Of a stretch of DNA of 47,480 nt, positions 1 to 7,713 are shown piece by piece; the stretch's first letter is position 1, and each line of letters opens with the position of its first letter. Location of the stretch: positions 1-47,480 of the forward strand of contig JBIKIW010000006.1 of assembly GCA_044361365.1 (NCBI GenBank). The letters run 5' to 3'. Made by a program: the position numbers and the translations under genes. The notes under the pieces were generated by a model. It saw nothing but the letters and a program-made list of their open reading frames with translations, did no database searches and had not been told where the DNA came from. This DNA comes from JBIKIW01 sp044361365. Lineage in GTDB: Bacteria > Patescibacteriota > JACMRA01.

Positions 1-120
1 CAGAAGGCATCAAGGAATAGACAACATGACTCCTTATCAAAAGCTCAATTCTGTCACTGAATAATTTGACATATACAATTGTTAGCTAATAAATTTGTGA
101 CTTTAATTTAATATATCATT

Positions 121-144
121 GTAGAGGAGACCTCCTGGTCTCCA
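121..144. repeat. short dispersed hairpin (GTAGNGG family)
   Basis: A perfect 7-bp stem, GGAGACC (126-132) and GGTCTCC (137-143), encloses a TCCT loop and is preceded by GTAGA. Related hairpins with different stem bases but the same frame occur at about 301, 19651, 19688, 20702, 20740, 20782, 30309, 30398, 30895 and 45184. The stems change on both arms together. Confidence 0.7.
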
Positions 145-264
145 TTTCTCCCTTGCCATTTAAAATTGCTATCATTGATTTATAATTTATCAGTAACCGT
201 TTATAATTATTCACTTTTCAATGTCCTTGCGAACTCGTTTCAGAATCCTGTTAATTATTTAATT

Positions 265-405
265 CTGATTCCCGTCACCTGGTTCCACGTAATTTGATGA
301 GGGAAGCCAGAGGCATTCCCCTACGGTAATTTGACGGCGACTTCCCCACCCCCCCCTCCGTGACCCGCTTTGCTCTCACGGTATCCCCCGCGTGGGGACT
401 TTAAC
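265..405 (-). repeat. long composite palindromic repeat, copy 1
   Basis: Read on the minus strand this segment closely matches 30819-30954. Both contain, in order, a nested stem (TCCCCAC...GTGGGGA enclosing CCGTGA...TCACGG), the linker GAAGTCGCCGT, a GTAGGGGAATGCC...GGCTTCCC hairpin, and a tail ATCAAATTA...CGGGAATCAG. Parts of the tail recur alone at 30332-30370 and 45208-45240, so the element is modular. No coding capacity is apparent. Confidence 0.8.
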
Positions 406-427
406 AATTTTATGCAAGAGTGTTAAA

Positions 428-1387
428 TTAATTCTTCAAATCAATCTCTCCCAAAATTTTATCAATTGTATAAAGCGGACGATTTAGGCTTTGAATGTAG
501 ATTCTGCCTATGTATTCACCAATAATCCCAAGCATCATCATCTGCACTCCGCCCATAAAAATAGTCACCGACATCAAACTTGCCCAACCAGAAATATTTC
601 GACCTTCAAGAGTTGTAAAAATCACATACAAAAACCCAGCTACAAAGCTAAAACTGGCAAACAAAAACCCAAAAAAAGTAATGATTTTGAGTGGAAAAAG
701 CGAAAACCCCGTAATTCCATCAAGGGCAAGGTTCAAACTTTTGGTAAAAGTATAAGCTGGTTTTCCGGCAAAACGCTCGCTACGATCAAACAAAACCGAA
801 GTCGAGCTAAATCCAATAAGTGAGCTAATTCCCCTTAAATATCGAGACTTTTCAGGGTATTTTTGCATTTCCAAATTCACTCTTTTGCTGATTAGTCTAA
901 AATCCCCAGTATCCACAGGAATATCAACTCCAGCGATAAGTTTCAAAATTCTATAAAAGAAAAAAGCGGTCCATTTTTTGATAAAATTGGTTTTGTAAGA
1001 ATGTCTTTGGGCATAGACCACATCATAGCCTTTTTCCCATTTTTGAATCATTTCCAGACAAACGCTTGGCGGATCTTGGAGGTCGGTGTCCATGATTATC
1101 ACAGCATCACCAGAAGCGTATTTTTGCCCGGCAGTTACAGCAATTTGGTGTCCATAATTACGAGAAAACGAGATAGTTTTAACTTCCTCAGTATTTTGCT
1201 CATAAACTTTTTGTAATTCCTCGAAAGAATTATCTTCGCTACCGTCATTAACAAAGATAAGTTCAACAGCTTTTTTGCCTTTTTTAATTTTGGCGGTAAC
1301 TTTTTGGAGTTCCTGGTATAATTTAGCAATATTTTCAGACTCATTGTAAATTGGCAGAACAAATGAAATTTTGGTGCTTTTTGGCAT
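428..1387 (-). CDS. family 2 glycosyltransferase, polyprenyl-phosphate sugar transferase type
   Basis: The protein probably transfers a sugar from a nucleotide donor to a polyprenyl phosphate at the membrane, as DPM1/GtrB-like enzymes do. The N-terminal GT-A domain shows the opening strand FVLPIYNE, the VNDGSEDNS motif, and the metal-binding MDTDLQDPP motif. Two hydrophobic segments follow in the C-terminal third, roughly residues 230-265 and 275-305 of the short form, then the family's IGEYIGRIY signature. I chose ATG at 1387, just before the GT2 domain. A GTG at 1453 would add 22 residues that do not look like the family. The acceptor sugar cannot be told from sequence. The gene stands alone on the minus strand beyond an unknown locus. 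Confidence 0.9.
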   Translation of the reverse strand: MPKSTKISFVLPIYNESENIAKLYQELQKVTAKIKKGKKAVELIFVNDGSEDNSFEELQKVYEQNTEEVKTISFSRNYGHQIAVTAGQKYASGDAVIIMDTDLQDPPSVCLEMIQKWEKGYDVVYAQRHSYKTNFIKKWTAFFFYRILKLIAGVDIPVDTGDFRLISKRVNLEMQKYPEKSRYLRGISSLIGFSSTSVLFDRSERFAGKPAYTFTKSLNLALDGITGFSLFPLKIITFFGFLFASFSFVAGFLYVIFTTLEGRNISGWASLMSVTIFMGGVQMMMLGIIGEYIGRIYIQSLNRPLYTIDKILGEIDLKN

Positions 1388-1480
1388 ATTTTTGGTAACT
1401 TCAAAAAGATTGTTGACTTTGGTTTGGTAATTGTAAAGTACTTGTACCGACACTAGCTATGTTTGTATAAAGTCAAAAAA

Positions 1481-2839
1481 TTAAAGTGTTTTCAGTAATT
1501 CTATAAAAATATCAATCTTAAATAGTCCAAATTCCACACTTTGTTGAAGATCTTCAGGTATTTTTTCGGTTTTCAAAAAATCGGTGTAGGTAATTTGCAA
1601 AAACTGGCAGTATCTAATCATACCCGGTTGCTCTTTACCATCGGAATCAACCCCACCAAATAAAAAAGCTCTAGGGAGTAGGTTATCATCTGATCTGATT
1701 TTATCCTCATATGTTTTCTTACTGTTTGTAAAGGCTGCACTTATACGCTCAACTCTATCCTTTAAAGTTAAAAAAGTTTCCAAATTTTCTGTACTTACTC
1801 CACTTAAGTTGTTTGTAGAATAATCATTTAAAGTTTGCAGACTGTTTGTAAATTGCTTAGCTATAGCAAATACAAAAGTTTTTTTATCACTCAAACTACT
1901 GAATTGCCCTATAATCTCTAACTTTTTGTTCAAATTAGTTTTTAGCAGATTTGATTCCTCCTCTTTTTCGGGATTACCCTCATTTTCTTCTTTGAAACCT
2001 ATCTTTAAAATTTGATCATTTAATGCTTTCTCTTTTTGGTTGAAGCTATCCTTTAAAGCAAACTTAATTTCATCAATAGAGATAAATTTTTGACTAGGGT
2101 CTTGATCTCCTTCTAGTTTTTTACGAAAATCATCAGCTTCACTTAAAGTTGAATTTGGCAAAGTTGAGTCAGTTTCGAGTTTAAAAACATCTACATTAGC
2201 ATTTTCCTCTAGTTTTCGCTGTAATTCAGCAATTAAAAGCTCGTAAGCCTTATCACCAGCGTTTAGTTCATCAACTATTTCTTTAGCTTCTTGTGATTCG
2301 CCACCTTCCAACTTAGCCATAATTTCAGCTATGGTTAGCTTCTCGGCGTTTGCTTGGTATGCTTCTTTTGCTGAATCATCTTCTTTTTTGGCTTTGGAAA
2401 GTGTATCTTTTAGACTATCTCGGACAATTTTTAGGGATTTTTGGATATCGTCCAAAGCTATGTCTCTGCTTGTGGGGTTTTGCAAGAGTTTTTGATTTAT
2501 CTCGACATTTATTGCTCTTTCCTGATTTTCTTTTGTGGAGTAATCTATCCAACCAAAATCAAGGCTGAATTTTTCATCCGAGACTTGGCGAAAACTGATT
2601 TTTATATTTGCCAGACTTTCCAAGGTCTGTTGTAAAGCTCTATAATTTGGGCTTATTTTTAGTATATTATTCACAAAATTTGCTGTACGAATGGTAGTTT
2701 TCTCCCCGAGATATTCTTGAATTTGAGCTACTAAGCCCAAAATACCATCAGGATTGTCGCCACTGAGAATGTCCAAAGAGTTTTCCTTTTCATGCTTAGT
2801 AATCTGCAGATTCGGGTTTGAAGTTTGCTTTAAAATCAT
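1481..2839 (-). CDS. unknown helical protein, partner of the LRV-like gene
   Basis: I do not recognise the family. The product, about 450 residues, is charged and looks mostly helical, with a probable coiled-coil stretch (residues about 135-215, rich in K, E, A and L). There is no signal peptide or membrane segment. Its start overlaps the upstream LRV-like gene by about 45 bases, so the two are probably translationally coupled. An ATG at 2839 is the first conventional start. Near residue 35 the text GILGLVAQIQEYLG resembles KILGLLAHINKQII in the upstream protein, hinting that the two genes share a domain or arose by duplication. Function unknown. Confidence 0.7.
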   Translation of the reverse strand: MILKQTSNPNLQITKHEKENSLDILSGDNPDGILGLVAQIQEYLGEKTTIRTANFVNNILKISPNYRALQQTLESLANIKISFRQVSDEKFSLDFGWIDYSTKENQERAINVEINQKLLQNPTSRDIALDDIQKSLKIVRDSLKDTLSKAKKEDDSAKEAYQANAEKLTIAEIMAKLEGGESQEAKEIVDELNAGDKAYELLIAELQRKLEENANVDVFKLETDSTLPNSTLSEADDFRKKLEGDQDPSQKFISIDEIKFALKDSFNQKEKALNDQILKIGFKEENEGNPEKEEESNLLKTNLNKKLEIIGQFSSLSDKKTFVFAIAKQFTNSLQTLNDYSTNNLSGVSTENLETFLTLKDRVERISAAFTNSKKTYEDKIRSDDNLLPRAFLFGGVDSDGKEQPGMIRYCQFLQITYTDFLKTEKIPEDLQQSVEFGLFKIDIFIELLKTL

Positions 2840-4544
2840 CAATCCAAAGAACAGCCCTACCTTTAAATAATTGATTACAAAGAGCTAAATTAGTATTTTT
2901 GTTTTTTGTATTATTTAGTATTTTTAGTAAAGTTGGTAATGAAGTGTTTGGATGGTTAGCTATTCCCCATTGAAATATTTCACTATCAGGATTTAGCTGC
3001 TCAATCAATCTCTGAGGGAATTTTGGATTTTGTAGTAAATACCTTGTCAGCTCATCACCGTCAAGCTTAGTAAGGATTTTGCCTAAAAATCCCTTTGAAT
3101 TTTCTGCCTTGCAGTGGGTAAATAATTCTTCAAGAAGCTTTTCTGAACAGGCTGGGTTTTGAGCAATGGCACAAATTTCTTTAAAATATTTTTGGATGTC
3201 ATTAAGTAGAGAATGGCACAAATCACTCAAAAACTTTTCTCCTTTAGCCTCTATTTTTGATAAAGAGAAGTTGGTAACCAAGCCCATTTTTATTTCTGAT
3301 ACCATGTCGGCACAGCCTTTCTTACCTATTTCTTGCAGAATATTCATCAAGGCATCAAATATTTCCTCTGTTAGGTTGGGTATTTTAGCAATTTCTAGCA
3401 GAATTTCCTTGTATTTTTCAACCTCTTCTTTTGGTAATTGTTTTCGATCATTTAAATTTGAAAAACCATCAGCTGAATTTGGCGATTTGATGTTAATGAT
3501 TTGCTTATTTATATGAGCTAACAACCCTAAAATTTTACTTTCCGGAGTGTCCGCAAAACTAACAAACTCTTGAATTACTTCTAAAAGAGTCGTTTTGTAT
3601 GACCTAGTATCAGAAGTATCAGGTACTGTTAAGTTGTTTGTATATGATACACCTAAATTGATGACATCTATGTAATCTTCTTCAGGGTCTGTTTCTTCTT
3701 TCAGAAAATATACTTGCCTATCAGGGCTAATCATTAAATTAGGATTATGCTTGATGATGTAAGATTCTAATAGAGACATCTCAGATAGATTCTCATAACT
3801 TGTATCTCGCTCTGGACCTGAACGGAATAGCCCAGAATTATCTTGAACAAATTTTATTATCCTTGCTACAATTTCATTAGGTGTATCTGACTGAATAGCT
3901 ATATTTTGTGCTAGCTCCTTTAAGATAGCAAGACTTCCAAGATTTTCTTCAGATTTAGATTGCTCTACGGTATCTTTATAAAGAGAAAACATTTTATCAA
4001 GTAAGGTTGTTTTTATGGGCAATTGTATGCTTGGGTGCAAAATCAGACTTGCTATTTCGTAATATTCTAAAGACTCTAGGTTTATTCTGGTCACAATTTC
4101 AGCTGGAGTGTTTGGATTTTGGATTATACAGCTTATCAATACTTTATTATCATCGGGAGAATCAAAATTTATTTGTTTAACAATTTTGGAGATTGTTTCA
4201 GAGCTAGTTTTAGGGTGTCTAGCTATAAAATTAAGCACTTCTGGGCTATCTTTTTTAGCTTCATAGAGGGAGTCCAAAAATTCTGGAGTAAAGTACTTGT
4301 TGCTAAAGACTTTTTCTCTAAAATCAGGGTTTTTATTCAGCATGGATGTGACGGATCCGACAAAATCGTTTTCACTAACGGTATTTTTTTGTTGGCTAGA
4401 TAAAACATTTTTTAAGCTCTGTTTGACTGTAGGAGGTTGTTGTTTAACAAGTAGATCGTGGAACAACATTCTCACTAAAATATTTGGATTGGACTCGGGA
4501 TTTGCCCAAAGATTTGTCACAAGATCTGAATCTTTTTTTACCAA
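2796..4544 (-). CDS. LRV-like repeat protein, C-terminal main part (frameshifted)
   Basis: The protein carries irregular helical repeats of the type seen in leucine-rich-repeat-variant (LRV) or HEAT-like solenoids. Examples are ARHPKTSSETISKIV, IQNPNTPAEIVTRI, AQNPACSEKLLEELF, LLQNPKFPQRLIEQL and ANHPNTSLPTLLKIL. Such solenoids usually bind other proteins. The marked TTG start is poor. The same frame is open back to about 4575, where it meets the end of the upstream ORF at a run of six T, and one extra T would join the two into one protein of about 720 residues. The end overlaps the next gene by about 45 bases. No catalytic motif, signal peptide or membrane segment is visible. Confidence 0.75.
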   Translation of the reverse strand: MVKKDSDLVTNLWANPESNPNILVRMLFHDLLVKQQPPTVKQSLKNVLSSQQKNTVSENDFVGSVTSMLNKNPDFREKVFSNKYFTPEFLDSLYEAKKDSPEVLNFIARHPKTSSETISKIVKQINFDSPDDNKVLISCIIQNPNTPAEIVTRINLESLEYYEIASLILHPSIQLPIKTTLLDKMFSLYKDTVEQSKSEENLGSLAILKELAQNIAIQSDTPNEIVARIIKFVQDNSGLFRSGPERDTSYENLSEMSLLESYIIKHNPNLMISPDRQVYFLKEETDPEEDYIDVINLGVSYTNNLTVPDTSDTRSYKTTLLEVIQEFVSFADTPESKILGLLAHINKQIINIKSPNSADGFSNLNDRKQLPKEEVEKYKEILLEIAKIPNLTEEIFDALMNILQEIGKKGCADMVSEIKMGLVTNFSLSKIEAKGEKFLSDLCHSLLNDIQKYFKEICAIAQNPACSEKLLEELFTHCKAENSKGFLGKILTKLDGDELTRYLLQNPKFPQRLIEQLNPDSEIFQWGIANHPNTSLPTLLKILNNTKNKNTNLALCNQLFKGRAVLWIDDFKANFKPESADY

Positions 4545-4564
4545 CTCACAAATGTTGTTTGCGG

Positions 4565-4942
4565 CTATATCAAAAAAGTAAAGTTGTTAACAAATTTTTT
4601 AGGTAAATGGGGATTTTCAGCAAGACAGCCTATTACTTCAATATTCTTATCCATCGCCAGACACAATTGAATATCTGGATTGTCAGTATTTTCAGCCAAA
4701 AAAGTTCGCTTTGCTATATCGGGTATATAAATATATTTAGTATAGGGTGTTATTTCAGCTAAACTGATAGCAATTTGATGTGGCTCGCACTCAAAAGCTT
4801 TAGCCATTTCAAGGTTTAAGTTGTTTGTCTTTGATACATTGGAGTAATCCACGCCAAAATTTTCATCAATGCCATATTTTTTGCGGAGATTTTTTGGATT
4901 TTTGTTATTAGAATTTGGATCAGATTCTTTAAAAGACATCAT
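4565..4942 (-). CDS. LRV-like repeat protein, N-terminal part (frameshifted)
   Basis: This 125-residue ORF starts with a polar, Asn-rich leader and continues into the same kind of LRV-like repeats as the next ORF, for example FLAENTDNPDIQLCLAMD and CLAENPHLPKKFV. It stops at TAG immediately after a T6 run. With seven T the reading would continue as FFDIAANN into the downstream ORF, whose repeats carry on smoothly. I therefore read 4942 to 2796 as one gene interrupted by a single-base slip. That slip may be a sequencing or assembly error, a real mutation, or a phase switch. Nothing indicates a separate function for this fragment. Confidence 0.7.
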   Translation of the reverse strand: MMSFKESDPNSNNKNPKNLRKKYGIDENFGVDYSNVSKTNNLNLEMAKAFECEPHQIAISLAEITPYTKYIYIPDIAKRTFLAENTDNPDIQLCLAMDKNIEVIGCLAENPHLPKKFVNNFTFLI

Positions 4943-5030
4943 AGTATTGATATTATACCTATTTGTGAAATTATTGACAAAGTTACCAAGTCTGCAAAAG
5001 CCTTGAGTATAAAATTAATCCTAATATCGT

Positions 5031-6233
5031 ATGGCAAATTCTATTCCTGAACTCAAAAAATTGGCAGTCAAAACTCGTGAATATATCCTCAAATCAACCA
5101 CAGCGGCTGGAACTGGACACCCAAGCTCTTCACTTTCAGCTACAGATTTGATGGTGGCAATGATGTTTGGAGGGTTTTTTAAAGCAGATTTGGACGACAC
5201 CAAAAACCCTGAAAATGACCGTTTAATCTTTAGTAAAGGTCATACTAGTCCACTTTTTTATAGTTTATACGCAACCGCTGGTAAAGTTTCTGAAGAAGAA
5301 TTGATGACATTACGTAAGTTCGGATCTCGCTTAGAAGGTCACCCAACGGTAGAATTTCCTTATACTGAAGTTGCTACTGGGAGTTTGGGGCAGGGGTTAG
5401 GAGTAGGAGTTGGTTATGCAATCGATGCCAAAATGCAAGCTGGAAACTGGCAGAATCAACCAAAACTCAGCAAAAAATTACGTGAATACAGGACTTTTGT
5501 GCTACTTGGAGACAGTGAAATGGCGGAAGGATCAGTTTGGGAAGCTATGCAGCTCGCAGCTCACTACAAATTAGACAACTTGGTTGCAGTTTTAGACGCA
5601 AACCGACTTGGACAGAGAGGCGAAACCATGTATGGTCACGATGTGGCAGATTATCAGTTAAAAGCGGAATCTTTTGGGTGGAAAACTTTGGTAATTGATG
5701 GTCACGATATGGAAGAAATCGTAGAGGCTTACAAAAAAATTACAGCAAAAGTTGCTACTTATACGATTGTAGAATCTAGCCTTGAAAATCATAAATTTGA
5801 ATCTTTAGCTGATTTTGGAGAAGTTGAAACTGTTGACTTTAGCGAACATTTTGGCGAAATTATAGAACTTACAACCACTTTGGAAAAAGAAAAAGATCTT
5901 ATTAAATTTTTGGAAACACATCTCAAACCAAACCAAACTTGGTACTCCGACAGTATGTCCACCACCAAAAAAGTTGTATTTTATGGCAAAACTTTTCACA
6001 TCGAAGACTTGCAAGACATTCAAAAAGCTAAAGAATACGGTTTAAGTATCAACATTCCTGCCGAGCAGCTAGACTTTGATATTTATAATAGCCGACCAAC
6101 TATGATTATTGCTAGAACTATTAAGGGTAAAGGTGTTGATTTTATGGAAGATAAAGATGGTTGGCACGGAAAAGCAGTTCCAGCGGATAAACTCCAAGAA
6201 GCTCTAAAGAGCGTTGAAAAAATGGGTTTATAG
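5031..6233 (+). CDS. transketolase, N-terminal (thiamine-diphosphate) subunit with large insertion
   Basis: This is the pyrophosphate-binding half of a split transketolase, which moves two-carbon units in the non-oxidative pentose phosphate pathway. It shows GTGHPSSSLSATDL near residue 27, FSKGHTSPLFY at 68, the diphosphate motif beginning GDSEMAEG at 160 and ending with DAN at 189-191, and the IIARTIKGKGVDFMED signature near 359. Split N-subunits are usually about 270-290 residues; this one has 400. The excess is an insert between about 237 and 353 that separates EEIVEAYKK from RPTMIIARTIKGKG. The C-terminal (pyrimidine) subunit is not in the window. The ATG at 5031 has no Shine-Dalgarno. 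Confidence 0.93.
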   Translation: MANSIPELKKLAVKTREYILKSTTAAGTGHPSSSLSATDLMVAMMFGGFFKADLDDTKNPENDRLIFSKGHTSPLFYSLYATAGKVSEEELMTLRKFGSRLEGHPTVEFPYTEVATGSLGQGLGVGVGYAIDAKMQAGNWQNQPKLSKKLREYRTFVLLGDSEMAEGSVWEAMQLAAHYKLDNLVAVLDANRLGQRGETMYGHDVADYQLKAESFGWKTLVIDGHDMEEIVEAYKKITAKVATYTIVESSLENHKFESLADFGEVETVDFSEHFGEIIELTTTLEKEKDLIKFLETHLKPNQTWYSDSMSTTKKVVFYGKTFHIEDLQDIQKAKEYGLSINIPAEQLDFDIYNSRPTMIIARTIKGKGVDFMEDKDGWHGKAVPADKLQEALKSVEKMGL

Positions 6234-6270
6234 ACTTTTTGCTTACGATTTTTACTTTAAGTCAGTACAG

Positions 6271-6723
6271 ATGTCATCCAATAAATGCCTAAATTATTTT
6301 TTGTTTATCTTAGGAAAAAAAGATTATTCGGTTGAGGAGCTTTGGCAAAAAGGCGGTCTTAAGAATTATTCCAGTGCAGAAGTTGAGGAAAGTTTGCAGG
6401 TTTTGGTGGGTAGGAATTTTGTAAACGATACTAGACTAGCTGAAAATTTGATTTTGACTTATCAATCAAAAAAAGGTATTAATTGGATAAAACAAAAATT
6501 GAAGACACGGCTTATTAATTCTGAGATTATAGAAAAAACTTTGCAGGAAAATCAACCAAACCCAGACTTAGTGAAATTGAAGGAAAAGCTAGTTAGAAAA
6601 TACAAAATTTCTGAAAGTGGTAGAATTGAGTATGCAGTAAAGGTTAAAATTATAAACTACCTTGCAAGCCACGGTTTTACTGATAGTTGGGGGATTTTTG
6701 GACAGATGTTTGAGGGAGGGTAG
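6271..6723 (+). CDS. recX: RecX family regulatory protein
   Basis: RecX proteins are small helical-repeat proteins that bind RecA filaments and limit recombination. The sequence shows the family's opening CLNYFLFILGKKDYSVEEL, the second module VEESLQVLVGRNFVNDTRLAENLI, and the third, KKGINWIKQKLKTRLINSEIIEKTL. The frame opens at 6214 inside the transketolase gene, but ATG at 6271, just before CLNYFL, gives the normal RecX layout of 150 residues and removes the overlap. It follows transketolase by 37 bases on the same strand. recA is not in the window, and no operator is visible. Confidence 0.85.
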   Translation: MSSNKCLNYFLFILGKKDYSVEELWQKGGLKNYSSAEVEESLQVLVGRNFVNDTRLAENLILTYQSKKGINWIKQKLKTRLINSEIIEKTLQENQPNPDLVKLKEKLVRKYKISESGRIEYAVKVKIINYLASHGFTDSWGIFGQMFEGG

Positions 6724-6785
6724 GGGTAGTTTCAATTACAAGAAATTAGTTAAATTAATTATACACATTGCTGTGACCGCTGATG

Positions 6786-6906
6786 TTATACTAGTTTCGC
6801 TAATTACTACCACAAACATACCCCGTCAGACTTCGTCTGCCACCCCTTTCAAAAGGGGAATTTCGAGTTTAGTTTCAATTTGAAGTTAGGTTGGTTAGTG
6901 AAATGG
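6786..6906. mobile_element. MITE-like palindromic element, copy 1
   Basis: This is almost identical to 43788-43916. It begins TTATACTAGTTTCGCTAA, carries an internal core (CCCCGTC, a small hairpin, GCCACCCCTTTCAAAAGGGG), and ends TTGGTTAGTGAAATGGG, which is an imperfect inverted copy of the start. Termini reading TA-TAC and the absence of coding capacity fit a miniature element of the TA-target (IS630/Tc1-like) kind; that assignment is inference. The right end runs into the neighbouring HAD gene and supplies its last codons and TAA stop. Confidence 0.7.
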
Positions 6907-7713
6907 GAAATGGGGATAATCCTTAGTCAAAGCTGTCAGAATATCTTCGTCAGGTGAAATAATTTTGTATTTGCCAGATTCCAAATCTTTGTAAGATTCT
7001 TGCAAGCCTATTTCTTCTTCGGGAGTTACGGAGTTTTCAGATTGTTCTTTTTCAAAAGGCTGGTATAGATAAAACTCGATTTTTTCTGAGCTTGTGTGGT
7101 TAAAGTTTTCCACTGCTTTTTGGTCAGCTTCGTCATCTCCCACAAGAATTGTTTTGGGATTTGAATTAGCTATTTTTAGTCTTTTGTAAGCGATTTCAAG
7201 CATTTTTGAACTTGGTTTTTTGTATTCAGAGTAATTTTCTGGCGTTAAATTTATATCTTCGTCTTGATACCCAACTCCTACAACGAAATCAAAATAAATA
7301 TTTAAATTTCCCAAAAGATTGGCTACATTTTGTACATCGTTGTTGGTAACAATTACAAGATTTTTGTTGGTATTTTTTAAAGCTTTTAAAGTTTCTTCTA
7401 AATCTGGGGCTAGTGAGTTTGCAAGGTCTTGTTTAGCTAAAATCGTTTTATGCTGAATTCGTAAATTTTCTAAGTTTTTATCGTCAATTGAGATATTTTG
7501 GCTTGAGAGTAAATTTTTGAGAACAATTCTTAAATCTGATTGATTGTTAGATTTTTTAATGGTGTCTAAATTCCAGATTTTGTTAGGAAAATATATTTGC
7601 AAAAGTTCTAAAATAGACTGATTTATCAAAACTTTAGTATTAACCAAAGTCATGTCAAAATCGAACAAAACACTGTTAAAATTTTGAATTTTATCTAGAT
7701 TTAGAGTATTCAT
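6895..7713 (-). CDS. HAD superfamily hydrolase
   Basis: A haloacid-dehalogenase-type phosphatase. Motif I is LFDFDMTLVNTK (residues about 16-27) with both catalytic aspartates, motif II is IVTNND, the motif III lysine lies in the KPSSKM stretch, and motif IV is VGDDEADQKA. The helical cap between motifs I and II is of phosphoglycolate-phosphatase size. Residues after about 205 form a polar, acidic extension outside the core. The substrate is not predictable. The start overlaps the pyrE stop (TAATG), so the pair is probably coupled. The last residues, FPFH, and the stop lie in the right terminus of a MITE-like repeat, so the original C-terminus may have been replaced. Confidence 0.88.
   Translation of the reverse strand: MNTLNLDKIQNFNSVLFDFDMTLVNTKVLINQSILELLQIYFPNKIWNLDTIKKSNNQSDLRIVLKNLLSSQNISIDDKNLENLRIQHKTILAKQDLANSLAPDLEETLKALKNTNKNLVIVTNNDVQNVANLLGNLNIYFDFVVGVGYQDEDINLTPENYSEYKKPSSKMLEIAYKRLKIANSNPKTILVGDDEADQKAVENFNHTSSEKIEFYLYQPFEKEQSENSVTPEEEIGLQESYKDLESGKYKIISPDEDILTALTKDYPHFPFH

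Larger units (their letters stand above)
1..427. other. gene-free region filled with repeats
   Basis: I see no convincing gene in this stretch. It holds a short hairpin at 121-144, a degenerate copy of a dispersed repeat at 223-248 (a CGAACTCGTTTCAG core, related to copies near 11050, 30760 and 47330), and a long composite repeat at 265-405 that recurs inverted at 30819-30954. The remainder is AT-rich. The downstream gene on the minus strand ends at 428, so transcripts of that gene would run into these palindromes, which might act as terminators or mRNA-stabilising structures. Confidence 0.7.

Noticed and set aside
6662..6883. ORF of 73 residues downstream of recX
   Set aside because: It overlaps recX and the MITE-like repeat and has no protein-like pattern of its own.
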